Below are positions 1 through 10,282 of a stretch of 64,000 nucleotides of DNA, in pieces. The notes below the pieces were generated by a model. That model saw nothing but the letters and a program-made list of their open reading frames with translations, was not told where the DNA came from and did not search any database. Every line of letters starts with the position of its first letter. The first letter of the stretch is position 1. The position numbers and the translations under genes were made by a program. Source of the DNA: Heterohyrax brucei (lineage: Eukaryota; Chordata; Mammalia; Hyracoidea; Procaviidae); the NCBI GenBank assembly GCA_028571685.1, contig CM053142.1:131060796-131124795 (forward strand), given 5' to 3'.

Positions 1-689
1 CTGACTGGGGAATAATTCCAGAGTTCCACAACATGCCTCTATACCCTTCTAAAACCAGCTTATCACTATTATAGACTCCTTGTAGCTGACACACATTCTC
101 AGTGTCCTGAGATCCACAGGCTGCTGCCCCATCACAACTCTAGTTTCAGAACTCCTACTTAGCCTGCTGGCCTCACTGAGCCATCACTGAGCCCTAGTGA
201 CACTTGACTCTAAAGTGTTGCTTTCCTTGGATAGGTTTTCTAGGCCTTCTGAGGAAACCACTAGCGTTTCTGATAAACTAAGCTGTGCTAATGAGAGAGA
301 GCTGAGAAGGAAGTCTTAGACCCTCTTTCTTCCTCTCAGGTAGCAAGCATGTATGTATTATACCAGAAGATTTCTAAAGACAGTGACAGTTTTGTTTTCT
401 AAACCATGAGCGACTTTAATAGTGGCCATTTTAGGTCAGATTAGAGAGGAGAAGAAATATTTCTGGGATACAGGGGCCTTGTTGTGCACCTCCAATTCAC
501 TTCCTCTAAGCAGCAGCTTCTCTCCCTGGGCAGAGCGTGGGCTGACAAAGGGCAACCACTGGTAACAGGATTTCAAAGGGCGATTTCAAAACCTACAGCA
601 GCTCCAAAAGTGATGCCAGCTGCGCTAACAAGGCAGAGACAAGAAGCAGGAAGTTTTAGTTTGGGGCTGCACCACTGGAGAGTCGAAGC
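1..689. other. Intergenic DNA, nothing recognised
   Basis: Upstream intergenic sequence of ordinary composition. I see no repeat that I can name and no convincing gene. A 69-codon open frame at 484-693 has no recognisable motif and is best read as chance. Confidence 0.5.
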
Positions 690-850
690 ATAGACTTGAA
701 TGTTACAGCACCTAGATTCAAATTCTGGCTCACCCTCTCACACCAGCAAGTCCTGAGCCTCTTTCCTTACCTTTAAGACATCATTGATTGCAAAAGCAAC
801 CTTGAAGTGTTAGAAGATTCATTTGTAAAAAGCCTGGTACACTGTCTTCC
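690..850 (+). repeat. MIR SINE fragment
   Basis: The order of a tRNA-core MIR can be followed: a 'cctagattcaaattctggct' core, then 'cctctttccttacctt', and later 'aaaagcctggtacact', which resembles the MIR 3' part. It is strongly diverged, as expected for an ancient mammalian-wide SINE. Confidence 0.5.
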
Positions 851-911
851 TACAGGTTTAGTCTTTTCAAAAAGCTGCAACTCTACAGTCCTTTCTCTTG
901 TCTCTATCTTT

Positions 912-951
912 ACACACACACAAACACATACACACACACACACACACACAA
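912..951. repeat. (CA)n microsatellite
   Basis: Dinucleotide CA tract of about 40 bases with two interruptions. The minus-strand open frame across it (773-973) encodes a Cys-Val run and is an artefact of the repeat. Confidence 0.95.
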
Positions 952-952
952 A

Positions 953-1489
953 TGTTTCATAAAACAACCACACTTCTAGGGGTAAAACTGAGGCATTTCA
1001 CTATTTCAAGTCAGCAAATACCTTCTGCTGCAAAGTCATGAAGTAAATGAGATGAAATCTTCCTGTACTTACCGGTTTGGTTATTACCACGTGGTTTATG
1101 TAGCAAATATTACCATACTATTGCTGAATTATCTGAAGTTTCAGAATTTTCAAAAATCAATACTATTTTCTAATACTTATTTTTTGACAGTTGAAAGAAA
1201 GTAACTGGAAATTTCACTCCCTAAAGATAAAGGATTACTTTTATAATTACTGCAGTATCTTCGTTCTTCTTACCAAATATCACAAACTCATTAGAACTTC
1301 ATGCCCTCATCAGTATCTCTGAATCACCTATCCTTGTAGTTGCTGTGGATACTGAAGTCATCTCCAGGAACTATGTAATTAAGAACTCTAAATATGGAGT
1401 GAATTCCTAAAGATGCATGAGAAAAAAAAATCTACCACCCTAACTTTTCAAAGTGAAGCTACATAATAAAGAAATAATAACACCTTAGT
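953..1489. other. Intergenic DNA, nothing recognised
   Basis: AT-rich single-copy-looking sequence. It contains a CCACGTGG palindrome (E-box core) near 1088 but nothing that makes it a supported regulatory element. Confidence 0.4.
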
Positions 1490-1603
1490 GGCTAACAATT
1501 ATTGAGCAACTACTATGTGCAAGACAGTTTGCCAAGGATTTTAAACAGATTATTTCATTTACTCCTCAGAAGCCTATGAAGCAGATAATTACTGTCAGTA
1601 CCG
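1490..1603 (+). repeat. MIR SINE, left part (split)
   Basis: Begins 'ttattgagcaactactatgt' and runs through 'ttatttcatttactcctcag', the usual MIR 3' half. It breaks off at the AfroSINE and resumes at about 1806, so the SINE inserted into an older MIR. Confidence 0.75.
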
Positions 1604-1805
1604 GCATCAGCTGCTGTCAAATTGATTTGAATTTATGTAACCCCTATACGTCAGATTAGAATTATGCTCCATAGGTTTTCAATAGCTGATTTGGGGGAAG
1701 TAGTTCGCTAGGTCTTCCTTCCAAAGTGTCTCTTGGTAGACACTAACCACCAAACTTTAAGTTAGCAGCCAAGTGCATTAGCTGTTTGCACCACTTAGAG
1801 ATTCC
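1604..1805 (-). repeat. AfroSINE, long class, minus strand, inside a MIR
   Basis: Reverse complement of an afrotherian tRNA-derived SINE. The 3' tail side reads 'gctgtcaaattgatttgaat' and the tRNA-related head 'gttagcagccaagtgcatta'. It carries the extra middle segment ('gaagtagttcgctaggtctt') seen in the roughly 190-200 bp class. Confidence 0.85.
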
Positions 1806-1945
1806 TCCATTTTATTGGTAAAGACACTCAAACTAAGATGCACAGATAGCCCAGGTTCTAACAGCTGTTGAGGAATGGAGTCAGAATTTGAACTCTCACT
1901 TTCTGACCCCAAAGCTCAAGTTCTTGACCAAGATAGCTCCAGTAT
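1806..1945 (+). repeat. MIR SINE, right part (split)
   Basis: Continues the MIR that starts at 1490: 'cattttattggtaaagacac', then 'gagtcagaatttgaactctc' and 'ctgaccccaaagctcaagtt'. The two halves meet correctly once the AfroSINE is taken out. Confidence 0.75.
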
Positions 1946-2580
1946 CTTTTTTCTCTGGTATTCTTGATTAGCTATTCTTTGCTTTTTCTTTGTATTTTGT
2001 GGCCGACTCCACTTATGAAACAAGTATAAATGCACAAATACAAAATGACAAATTCTTGTGTCATCTCAAACTAACAGAAGAAGAATAGAAAGGGAAGGCA
2101 GCAGTACCTCACAGCTGATGTACATACATGCAAGTTTATCCAGGCAGGCTGGTGAGCCAGATAAAAGTTTTCAGACCAAATATATGTTAAACAAAATATG
2201 TCACCCTTGGGTGACATGGCTTTTGATATGCTTTTTTAGGCACTGAGGGCATGACAAGCCACTGAAGAATTTAGATATGGTTAGAAGGGAAAAGGGATTC
2301 CACTTTAAAAAAAAAAAAATTGTGGTTCTGAGGTCTTCTGCAAAGCAGGAAGGAAACACAAGCGCATTGGTGATGTTAAAGTCAGTCTTTTAAAAGGCAA
2401 AAGGAGATCATTTAAAAGGAGAAAAGAAATGAACTGAGAGATAAACGCTCTCCAAAAGGCTACTTCTGCCACTGGTAGACTACCAACTTTTATCAGAATC
2501 TCACTGAGTAATTATTTTTTCAAATACATTCACCTTCAGTCAAGAGAAAAGAAACAGTCTACCCGCCTCCTCTAGTCCCC
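1946..2580. other. Intergenic DNA with a short perfect hairpin
   Basis: Unassigned sequence. It contains a perfect inverted repeat at 2198-2217 (9-base arms, 2-base spacer) and an A-run near 2306. No repeat family recognised. Confidence 0.4.
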
Positions 2581-2638
2581 ACTCACACACACGCACACAC
2601 GCATGCACACAGATACACATACACACACACACACGCAA
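2581..2638. repeat. Imperfect (CA)n microsatellite
   Basis: CA repeats with CGCA, TGCA and GATA interruptions, followed by a T-run. Confidence 0.9.
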
Positions 2639-2732
2639 GCCTTTTTTTTAATCATCTTTCTTTGTTCTTTGCTTAAAGCATCTACCAGAAATGTCCTTTA
2701 TTGCCTCCTACTGCAAAAGACCCTGTAAAGTG

Positions 2733-3222
2733 TTAAAAATCAAAGATGTCACTTTGAAGACTAAGGCATGCCTGACTCAAGCCATGGTGTTTTCAATCAC
2801 CATCATCATATGCATGTGCAACCTGGACAATGAATAAGGAAGACCAAAGAAGAATTGATGCATTTGAATTATGGTGTTGGTGAAAAATACTGAATGTACC
2901 ATGGACTTTCAGAAGAAGGAACAAATCTGACTTGCAAGAAGCATAACCAGAATGCTCCTTAGAATCAAGGATTACAAGACTCTCACATATTTTGGACACA
3001 TTTTTCTGGGGGACTAGTCCCGGGAGAAGGACATCATACTTGGTAAAGTACATGGTCAGCAAAAAAGAGGAAGAGCCACAATGAGATGGACTGACACAGT
3101 GGCTGCAGTAATGGGTTCAAGCATAGCAAGAATTATGAAGATGGGACTGGGCAGTGTTTTATTCTGTTGCACAGAGTCTCTGTAAGTCAGAATTGACTTG
3201 ATAGCTCCTAACAACAACAACT
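2733..3222 (+). mobile_element. RTE-clade LINE, 3' end
   Basis: 5'-truncated non-LTR element, matching the last 490 bp of the larger copy at 10,283-11,541. Shared landmarks are 'actcaagccatggtgttttc', 'ggactgacacagtggctgca' and the end 'ttgacttgatagctcctaac' followed by AAC repeats. The end matches the AfroSINE tail, consistent with the SINE being moved by RTE machinery. Frames on both strands here (for example 2793-3062 minus) are broken pieces with no function. Confidence 0.85.
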
Positions 3223-3269
3223 TCATTACTACAGTAAGTATAGTGGCCAGGTGACCAGAGAGAAAGACC

Positions 3270-3465
3270 ATGAGTTCCCTACACAGGCAGACTCAGGCTT
3301 CAGTCCTGGCCCTGCCTCAAACTAATGTTGTAGCCTCAGATTTCTTACTTAGCTTCCTAAACCTGTTGGCAAATGGGGATAAAAACTCAACTAGGACTAA
3401 ATGAGTCAATTATGAAAGATTCTAGTATATAATAAGTGCCTAATAACTGTACTTCTTGTTGGATT
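3270..3465 (+). repeat. MIR SINE
   Basis: Readable MIR order: 'cagactcaggcttcagtcct', 'tagcctcagatttcttactt', 'caaatggggataaaaactca', 'ctaaatgagtcaattatgaa', 'taataagtgcctaataactg'. Confidence 0.75.
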
Positions 3466-3639
3466 TGGGGATGAATGAGTAGTTTTCAATCCGTCTTCCA
3501 TATTTTGTTGTCATAATTTCAGTACAGGGACATATCAGGGAGGTTCTTACTTTTTCAGTATTTTATTTATGAAGATTTTGTGGAGTAAAGGACCTAGCTT
3601 ACTCTAAGTAAGGTGACTTTTCTCCTTGATTTTGAAAAT

Positions 3640-4310
3640 ACACTCTTTGAAATAACTGGGGTGCCTTGGTATGGGATTTCTTAGCCACACTTTAGAATTT
3701 GTGCTGGCAACTAGGGGGCTGATGAGACTAGAAAAGACTCACCTGGGAGGCAGGTATCAACTGGCCTCTAGAGGCATGATTTAGCCTATCATCGAAGGCT
3801 AGCCAATAAAATCCCTAAATACTAAGGCTCAGAGAGCTTCCTGGTTGATGACAAGATCTCTTCTTGGGAGGGTAGCACATCCTTTATGATGACACGAAAG
3901 CTTAACATTGGTAACCCTCCAAGACCTCACCCTGTGTATCTCTTGATTTGTACCCTTTTGGGCTGTAGTGAATCTGTGGTTGTATGTATGGTATACTCTT
4001 CATGAATTCTGTGAGTTGATCTAATCAGTCACTGAACCCAAAGGGATAGTAGAAGCCAGCTGGTCAGAAAGTAAGGGTATCAGGTGGACTCTCAGCCCTA
4101 CAGCTGGCATCCTAAAGCAGAATGGAAAACCAGCCCTGAATTTGTGTCTAGCAGTCAGAAGGTTGGGCTGTGTGAACTCCCCAGAATTGTAGCCAAAATT
4201 AGCCTCATTTGGCTATCTGAGGGATGGTGTCCTTCCAACTTACTGGTTCTGACCTTGCTCCAGGTGGCTAGGGACAGAGAGATGGGGTGGTGTAGGGGTG
4301 GCTGGTAACA
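3640..4310 (+). repeat. Possible ERV-type LTR
   Basis: The stretch has LTR-like parts in order: 'ccaataaaatccctaaatac', a pyrimidine-rich central block, a decayed polyadenylation area 'cttcatgaattctgtgagtt', and downstream blocks 'gctggcatcctaaagcagaa' and 'aaaattagcctcatttggct'. I recall a similar arrangement in mammalian ERV LTRs but cannot name the family. No target duplication was found. Open frames at 4084-4308 and 4268-4525 have no recognisable domain. Confidence 0.35.
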
Positions 4311-5135
4311 AAAATGAAGAACTGGGAATGTGGGGACTGGGTCAATCTAATCCCCATTTGGGGGATTGGACTCATGCTGATCTTAACTATGCATATGTGT
4401 AATGCAAATCCTGTAGGATTTTTGAAAAAAAGTCTTACGAAGGTACTGATAAAGTGGACCATTTGTACAGAACAAGATACAGTAAAAGGCATATCACTAA
4501 GGAAAAAATAAAAATGGCCATTCATTAAAAAAAGGGAAATGCATAAGACATTTAAGAGTTACAGCTAAATGTAACATTTAGACCTTGTTTAAATCATGGA
4601 TTGTACAAACCAATGGTAAAAGGCCATTTTTGATACAATCAGGACATTTTATATACAGACTAGGTATTAGATTGTTAAGAAATTTTTTATTTTGTTAGGC
4701 ATGTAATAGCATTATGGTTGTGGATGGTTTTGGATTTTTGTTTTTTTAATATCCTCTTCTGTGGGAACTGTACACTGAAATAGTTAAAGGAGAAGTAAAA
4801 TAATGTCTGGAACTTTCTTGAAGCTATACTACCAGGAATAAAAGGAGGACATAGATGAAAGAGGATTAGCAAAATGAACATACATGCTGAAACTGAGTGA
4901 TGAATGAACGAGATTCATTAAACTATTCTATTTACATATATTTGAAAATTCCCCAAATAAAAAGTTAAAAATAAATTAAGGCTACTTAATTTTTGCATGG
5001 GAGAGGGAATAAAAGTGAAAGCACATAAACCAACCAGAAAAAGGAAATGGGGAAAAGTGGTCAGATACACGTTATTTTGGAGGCAGAACCAGTAAACTTG
5101 GTAAAGAACTGATACATGGAGCAAACGAACCGATC
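4311..5135. other. Intergenic DNA, nothing recognised
   Basis: AT-rich sequence without identifiable repeat or gene. The small frames on both strands (4314-5124) have no motif or codon bias that I trust. Confidence 0.4.
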
Positions 5136-5299
5136 AGCCAGCCCACTGCCATGGACTCGGGTCTGACTCCTAGTGACCCCGTAGGTCAGAGTAGATAGAA
5201 CTGTCCCATAGAGTTTCTAAGGTGCACCTCGTGGATTTGACCTGCAGACCATTTGCTTCACAGACGTAGAACCTAATCCACCAGACCACCAGGGTTTCC
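5136..5299 (-). repeat. AfroSINE, short class, minus strand
   Basis: Reads 'cccactgccatggactcggg' (tail side) through 'catagagtttctaaggtgca' to 'ccagaccaccagggtttcct' (head side): a nearly complete short-class copy. Confidence 0.9.
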
Positions 5300-5414
5300 T
5301 ATGTGGAGTAACAAATGCTGGGTTTCTGTAACTGGTGTTATTTGTTGGTAGGAAGATTCTTAACAGACTAATGGGTCTGGAGGTCATTAACCAAGAAAAG
5401 TTGTCATTCAGCAG

Positions 5415-5492
5415 AGATTCAGTTCTCTCTGTCGTACTGGGTCACTATGAATTGGAATAGACTAGATGGCGATGAGTTTTCTGGTTTTGTAG
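5415..5492 (+). repeat. AfroSINE 3' fragment
   Basis: Only the 3' half is present ('gggtcactatgaattggaat', then 'gactagatggcgatgagttt'). Confidence 0.75.
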
Positions 5493-5499
5493 ACTGCTA

Positions 5500-5655
5500 T
5501 AGAAGCTGCCGGTGATGTAATGGTTAAGAGCTATAGCTACTAACCAAAAGGTCACCAATTTGAATCTACCAGGTATTCCTTGGAAACCCTACAGGACTAT
5601 TCTACTCTGCCCTATAGAGTTGTTATGAGTCCAAATCAACTCAGCATTAATAGGA
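5500..5655 (+). repeat. AfroSINE, short class
   Basis: Near-complete copy with tRNA-like A-box region 'gatgtaatggttaagagcta', B-box region 'aaaaggtcaccaatttgaat' and tail 'gagtccaaatcaactcagca'. Confidence 0.9.
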
Positions 5656-5884
5656 TACTATAAATTATATAGTATTGCTTCCACTGAATTAATATCGTTC
5701 AAGTTACAGACAACTGACTTAAAGAAGCTTCAGAACATAGCCAATCCTTAATTGATCATGGTCATAAGTGAAGCACAACAGAAGTTTAACAAACATTTGT
5801 TAATATCTTAGTATGTTTGCACAAAGCAGTACTGTACTAAGTGATACAGCAGGAACCAACATTCACAGAGAATCTTTCAGAGAA

Positions 5885-5970
5885 CAATAGCTAACACTTG
5901 CAGAGAGCTTACTTTGGAGAAGGCACTGTTCTCTTTGCTTTGTTAGCACATTTAATCCTCAAAATCACCA
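5885..5970 (+). repeat. MIR SINE, left part (split by an LTR)
   Basis: 'agctaacacttgcagagagc' followed by 'gttagcacatttaatcctca' is MIR 3'-half sequence. It resumes at 6442 after the LTR with 'gtaggttctattgtacttac'. Confidence 0.75.
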
Positions 5971-6441
5971 TGTTTTAGTCAGCCAGTGCTGCTCCAACAG
6001 AAATATCACAGAGCAGATGTCTTTAACATAGGAAAATTTATTCTGACACAGTCCTGTAGGCTACAAGTCCAAATTCAGGATGTCTGCTCCAGGGGAAGGC
6101 TTTCCCCCTAGTCAGCTCTGGAGGGAAGTCCAGTATTGCATCGGTCTTTGTCCAGGGAGTATCTTGGCGCAGGAACCTCAAGTATGAAGGACGCACCTGC
6201 TTCTCTTTCCTTTTATCTCTTGTAAAATGAAAGGATTAAGGGTGGGGCAAGCCATACTCCAGGAAAACTCCCTTTACAGTGGAGCAGGGAGATGGCCTTC
6301 TGAAGGAATTTACAGTCCCACCCTAATCCTTTAACATATAGCACAGTAAAAATCACACAATGGAGGACAATCATAAAATACAGGAAATCATGGTCACATG
6401 GCTACACCTGTTTTTGGGGGGACACAATTCAATCCATGACA
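5971..6441 (-). mobile_element. MaLR-like solo LTR, minus strand, inside a MIR
   Basis: Runs from TGTTTTAG to CCATGACA, so it keeps TG...CA ends. Flanks are CACCA and CACCC, a 4-of-5 match to the 5-bp duplication an LTR insertion makes. Sequence and order match the other copies of this LTR in the window, including the plus-strand copy at 16,684. The name MaLR-like rests on its 'atggattgaattgtgt' start and 'aataaa...gttaaagccatc' end. It is regulatory sequence with no coding part. Confidence 0.75.
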
Positions 6442-6545
6442 CACCCCATAAAGTAGGTTCTATTGTACTTACTTTACAAATGAAGAAACTGAGGCACCAA
6501 AAAGTAAATTCAACAAGATAAACAGAGCCTATATTTAAATCCTTG
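6442..6545 (+). repeat. MIR SINE, right part
   Basis: Continues 'taggttctattgtacttact', 'caaatgaagaaactgaggca', 'cagagcctatatttaaatcc', the usual end of a MIR. Confidence 0.75.
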
Positions 6546-6858
6546 AATATGAAGTCCAGAGCTAGTTCACTTAGTCACTGCTCGGTGTTACTTTCATTTT
6601 CACACCTGGCCACTTACTTTGAACCTTTTAAAAAATCTTATATTAGAGATATTTTTGTGTGCATCTTAAAGCTTAACAAGAAGACACTCAAAGAGGTTAA
6701 AAGCTGTCAGGCTCACAATTTCGATAAGCACAGCATGGAGAATCTAAATAAGATTAGAAAGGACCCCCAGACTACATTTTCTTCCCAACATGTGATACCA
6801 AGCAGCACGGCAAGTACAAAGCAGGGTAAAACACGGTTTCAGTTCTCAAGTATCTCAG
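6546..6858. other. Intergenic DNA with a chance open frame
   Basis: Holds a 109-codon open frame at 6543-6872 on the plus strand. It starts in MIR sequence, shows no domain, and its last codons run into the LTR, so I do not call it a gene. Confidence 0.45.
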
Positions 6859-7442
6859 AGTCTGTTATCTAGTGCTGTTACAACAGAAACACCACAAGAG
6901 CATGAGCTTAACCGAAATTAATTTTCTCATGGTTTAGGAAGCTAGAAATCCAAATTCACGGGACCTTCTCCAGGGAAAGGTACTCTTTCCTCTTTGGGGG
7001 AGGTCCTTGTATCTTCTTAGCTTCTGCTCCTCAGTTCCTTGGCAATCCTCACGTGGCCTGGCATCTTTCCCCTGCTTGCTTGACTGCTTCTGTGCCTAAT
7101 CTCTTCTTTTCATATCTCAGAGATGATTGGTGTAAACCATACCCTGACACGGTCTCATTAACATAACAAAGAAAGTCCTATTCCTAAATGGGATTACATT
7201 CACAGATAGAAGGGTTTAGAATTCACAGCACATATATCTGGGGGGAGGAAACCCTGGTGGTGTATTGGTTAAGCACTATGTCTGCTAACCAAAAGGTTGA
7301 CAATTAAAATGTGCTAGGTGCTCCCTGGAAACTCTATGGCAGCAATTCTACTTGGACCTATAGGGCCACTATGAGTCTCACCTCAACGGCAGTGGTCCTG
7401 TTTTGGGATTTACTTGAGGGGAACACAATTCAATCCATAACA
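6859..7442 (-). mobile_element. MaLR-like solo LTR, minus strand, split by an AfroSINE
   Basis: 'ttatctagtgctgttacaac' at the left and 'cacaattcaatccataacat' at the right bound the LTR. The AfroSINE at 7247-7407 sits inside, so the SINE is the later arrival. Confidence 0.75.
7247..7407 (+). repeat. AfroSINE, short class, inside an LTR
   Basis: 'gaaaccctggtggtgtattg' head, 'gctaaccaaaaggttgacaa' middle and a decayed 'actatgagtctcacctcaac' tail. Confidence 0.9.
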
Positions 7443-7704
7443 TTCCAAAAATTCATGTTTTTCCCACATGCCAAACATATTCCATTACACCAATGACAAA
7501 AGAAGAAACAACTCAAGTAAAGCAACATATGACAAGTGACACGTGAGTGATGACACACATAACGGATAAAGCAGTACAGACCACCTGATCAGGGAAAACT
7601 CCATGAAGGAGGCGGATTTAAGATTTAGTTAAGTACAAAAGAGACAGGAGAGATTTTCTGGCTGAACGAACAGCATTGATAAAGAATTAAACAGTGCAGC
7701 ATGG

Positions 7705-7835
7705 TGCTAAAAGAAGGCAGACAGACTAGGATACACATTTCAACTTCATTCACATATTGATATATGACCTTGGGTACTCAGTCTTTCTAGCATTAGCTTT
7801 CACATTTGTATAATGGGTCATTAATAACTGATACT
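7705..7835 (+). repeat. MIR SINE fragment
   Basis: 'gatatatgaccttgggtact' and 'tttgtataatgggtcattaa' match the MIR core and 3' part. The stretch 7443-7704 holds nothing I recognise. Confidence 0.6.
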
Positions 7836-7999
7836 TTTTGTGTGCCATCCAGTCAACTTTGACTCATCACGAATCTATATTAAATAGTAGAACAGTTTCC
7901 CAGCCTGTTATCTTCATGGGAACAGACGGCCAGGTCTCTTCTCCTGAGGAGCAGGGTGGGTTCAACTGATGACCTTTTGGTTAGCAGCCGAGCACTTAA
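7836..7999 (-). repeat. AfroSINE, minus strand
   Basis: 'gtgccatccagtcaactttg' at the tail side and 'accttttggttagcagccga' at the head side. Confidence 0.85.
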
Positions 8000-9290
8000 T
8001 TATTATTAAGTATATAAAATACACAAGACTCGGAGTTACTAGAAAAAGAAACTAAAATACTATCCTAATAATAAGTTCCAAAGAGATACCTAAATTTTAA
8101 TTTTTGAGCATCTTTGGCATTATGATATTAGCTGTTAGATTTGGGGATAGCCCAGATACTGAAAAGTACTTATATGTGGCTTACAATGAGTTCCTTAAGT
8201 TAAATTCTTTTGAAAATTTCATGACAAGGGCATACTTCATGAAGTTGTTTTTTCCACTGGTTTTATGTGATGGTTCTGGTAATGACATTTTTGTTTGTAT
8301 GGTTTTTATTTCACCAAGGGCTTAAGAAAGGGGAAATTTTTAAGTACACTCTGTTCCTTACATCACAGACATTGACAATGACAAAATCATGGAATTGTAA
8401 GATTTACTTACTGTGGTATACGCAAGTTTAGGAGTCAAACTCACACTGCTGAAAGGGAGTACAGAGAGAATTTGAAATACATCCTGAGACAAATAAGCAG
8501 TTATTACAGTTATTACACATGGAAGAATATATGCCAAGATGCTTCATTTTTCTTTTACATAAGTAGATAGTTTTCCCCAAAACAAAAATCTTAGAGGAAC
8601 ATAAACTATCCTACAAGACTATGAGTTCTGAGTCAGTTCCCTATAATAAGAATGGTCCAATATGCTTTCACCTGGTCTCTCATGTGATTACATGCCAGAA
8701 TTTATAAAACAACTACCTGGAGTTTGAATTGTAATCCACAATCATGAAAACCAACTGGGGATTTAAACCATGGTTTTTCTTCCTTTGCATCCAACAAGCA
8801 ATTGTATCTCTTTCCCAGCCTTCAACCCCAACCATGCAGGACTGCTACAAAGGTGCAGAATTGTATTTATACATCATAGTTTATACAGACACCAGAGGCA
8901 GAATGGCAGTAAGAAAGTACCTTGAAAAGACTGAATTTCAATACTGTTCATTTGTGAATGAAATAATAACGTTAAGGTTAATGATAATCAATACTACTGA
9001 TAACCCTGCTCAGTTGGATGTTAAATGGCACGACTCCTGTTAATACTGACAACCAGTAACTTTAATTAGGAAAATAGCAAACATGGGTTCACTTTTTTAA
9101 AATCTAATTTGAATTCCAATAAGTCTTCTACTTATGCGGACTTTTGAAATTAACACAGTATGGATTTTATTTGACATAAAACTTCTAAGAAAGCAAATGA
9201 CACGCAAGATTAGAAACAATGTATCAGGTTAAATACTACGGATGAGCACACTGTTAATTTAATTTCCCTATAAGGGGGACAGTAACACTC
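8000..9290. other. Intergenic DNA, nothing recognised
   Basis: About 1.3 kb of AT-rich sequence. Open frames at 8104-8325 and 8744-9043 (99 codons) show no domain, signal or neighbour that would support a gene, and I treat them as chance. Confidence 0.45.
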
Positions 9291-9295
9291 AGTTT

Positions 9296-9370
9296 TTTCT
9301 AATATCAAAAGCTCCTTGCTATACATTATCTCACAACAATTCTGAAAGGCAGATGTTATCACCCTCAAGT
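9296..9370 (+). repeat. MIR SINE, left part of a three-layer nest
   Basis: 'ctatacattatctcacaaca' and 'ggcagatgttatcaccctca' are MIR 3'-half sequence. It is interrupted at 9383 and resumes after 10,103. Confidence 0.7.
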
Positions 9371-9488
9371 TATAGTTGAAAAGGCTGGCAGTTTGGACCC
9401 AAGAGGGGTGCTGCAGAAGAAAGGCCTGGCAATGTTTCCATAAAGATTACAGCCAAGAAAATGCTACAGAGAAAATTTACGAAGTCAC

Positions 9489-9996
9489 TGTCTTAGTTAT
9501 CTAGTATTGCTGTAACAGAAATAACACAAGTGGATGGCTTTAAGAAAGAGAAATTTATTTTCTCACAGTCTAAATGGGTAGAAGTCCAAATTCAGGACAT
9601 CAGTCCTACAGAAATGCTTTCTCTTTCTCTGTCAGCTCTGTGGGAAATTCCTTGTCATCAATATTCCCCTCATCTAGGAGACTGTCAGTGCAAGCATCAT
9701 GGATCCAAAGAGCACCATCTCCTCCCGGTGCTACTTTCTTGATGGTATGAGCTCCCCCATCTCTCTGTTTGCTTCCCTCTTTTATATCTCAAAAGAGATT
9801 AGCTTAAAACACCACCTAATCTTGTAGATTGAGTCCTATGTCATTTACATAATTTCTGCTAATCCCATCTCGTGAACATCACAGAGATATGATTTACAAC
9901 ATATAAGGAAATCACATCAGATGACAAAACAGTGGACAATCATGGCCTAACCAAGTTGACACACATTTCAGGGAGAACACAGTTTCATCCACAGCA
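9489..9996 (-). mobile_element. MaLR-like solo LTR with 5-bp target duplication
   Basis: Starts TGTCTTAG and ends ACAGCA, flanked on both sides by GTCAC (9484-9488 and 9997-10001). An exact 5-bp duplication and TG...CA ends are the signature of LTR-retrotransposon integration. The target was the AfroSINE tail. Confidence 0.85.
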
Positions 9997-10026
9997 GTCA
10001 CCATGAGCCTGAATCAACTCAACAGG

Positions 10027-10091
10027 GTGTGTGTGTGTGTGTCTGTCTGTGTATGTCTGTTTGTGTGTGTCTCTGTGTGTGAGTTTGTGTG
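10027..10091. repeat. GT-rich microsatellite in a SINE tail
   Basis: GTGT and GTCT repeats directly following the AfroSINE end 'actcaacagg'. Confidence 0.9.
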
Positions 10092-10103
10092 TATAGTTGA
10101 GAA

Positions 10104-10215
10104 AACCTACACTCAATATGGTTAAGGAAACTGCATGACCTCATGCAGTTAATAAGTACTAGAGTTGAGCTTTGACTCTCACGTTCTCCACCACTCCACA
10201 GTACTTTAGGAAACA
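10104..10215 (+). repeat. MIR SINE, right part of the nest
   Basis: 'gacctcatgcagttaataag' then 'tagagttgagctttgactct' continue the MIR begun at 9296. Confidence 0.65.
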
Positions 10216-10282
10216 GTAAATCCAACAAGCAAAACTTGAATTCCAACTATGTGAAAGCATTATACCTGGTACTAACAGTATA

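Larger units (their letters stand above)
9371..10103 (+). repeat. AfroSINE with 12-bp target duplication, itself split by an LTR
   Basis: Flanked by TATAGTTGAAAA (9371-9382) and TATAGTTGAGAA (10092-10103). The SINE begins 'ggctggcagtttggaccc', has the long-class block 'ggcctggcaatgtttccata', is cut at 9488 by the LTR, and resumes at 9997 as 'gtcaccatgagcctgaatca'. Its tail has expanded into the GT-rich microsatellite. Confidence 0.85.

Noticed and set aside
773-973. Minus-strand frame with a Cys-Val repeat
   Set aside because: Translation of a CA microsatellite.
6543-6872. 109-codon plus-strand frame
   Set aside because: Starts in a MIR and ends in an LTR; no motif.
8744-9043. 99-codon plus-strand frame with a hydrophobic start
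   Set aside because: Looks loosely like a signal peptide but there is no promoter, exon partner or family resemblance.
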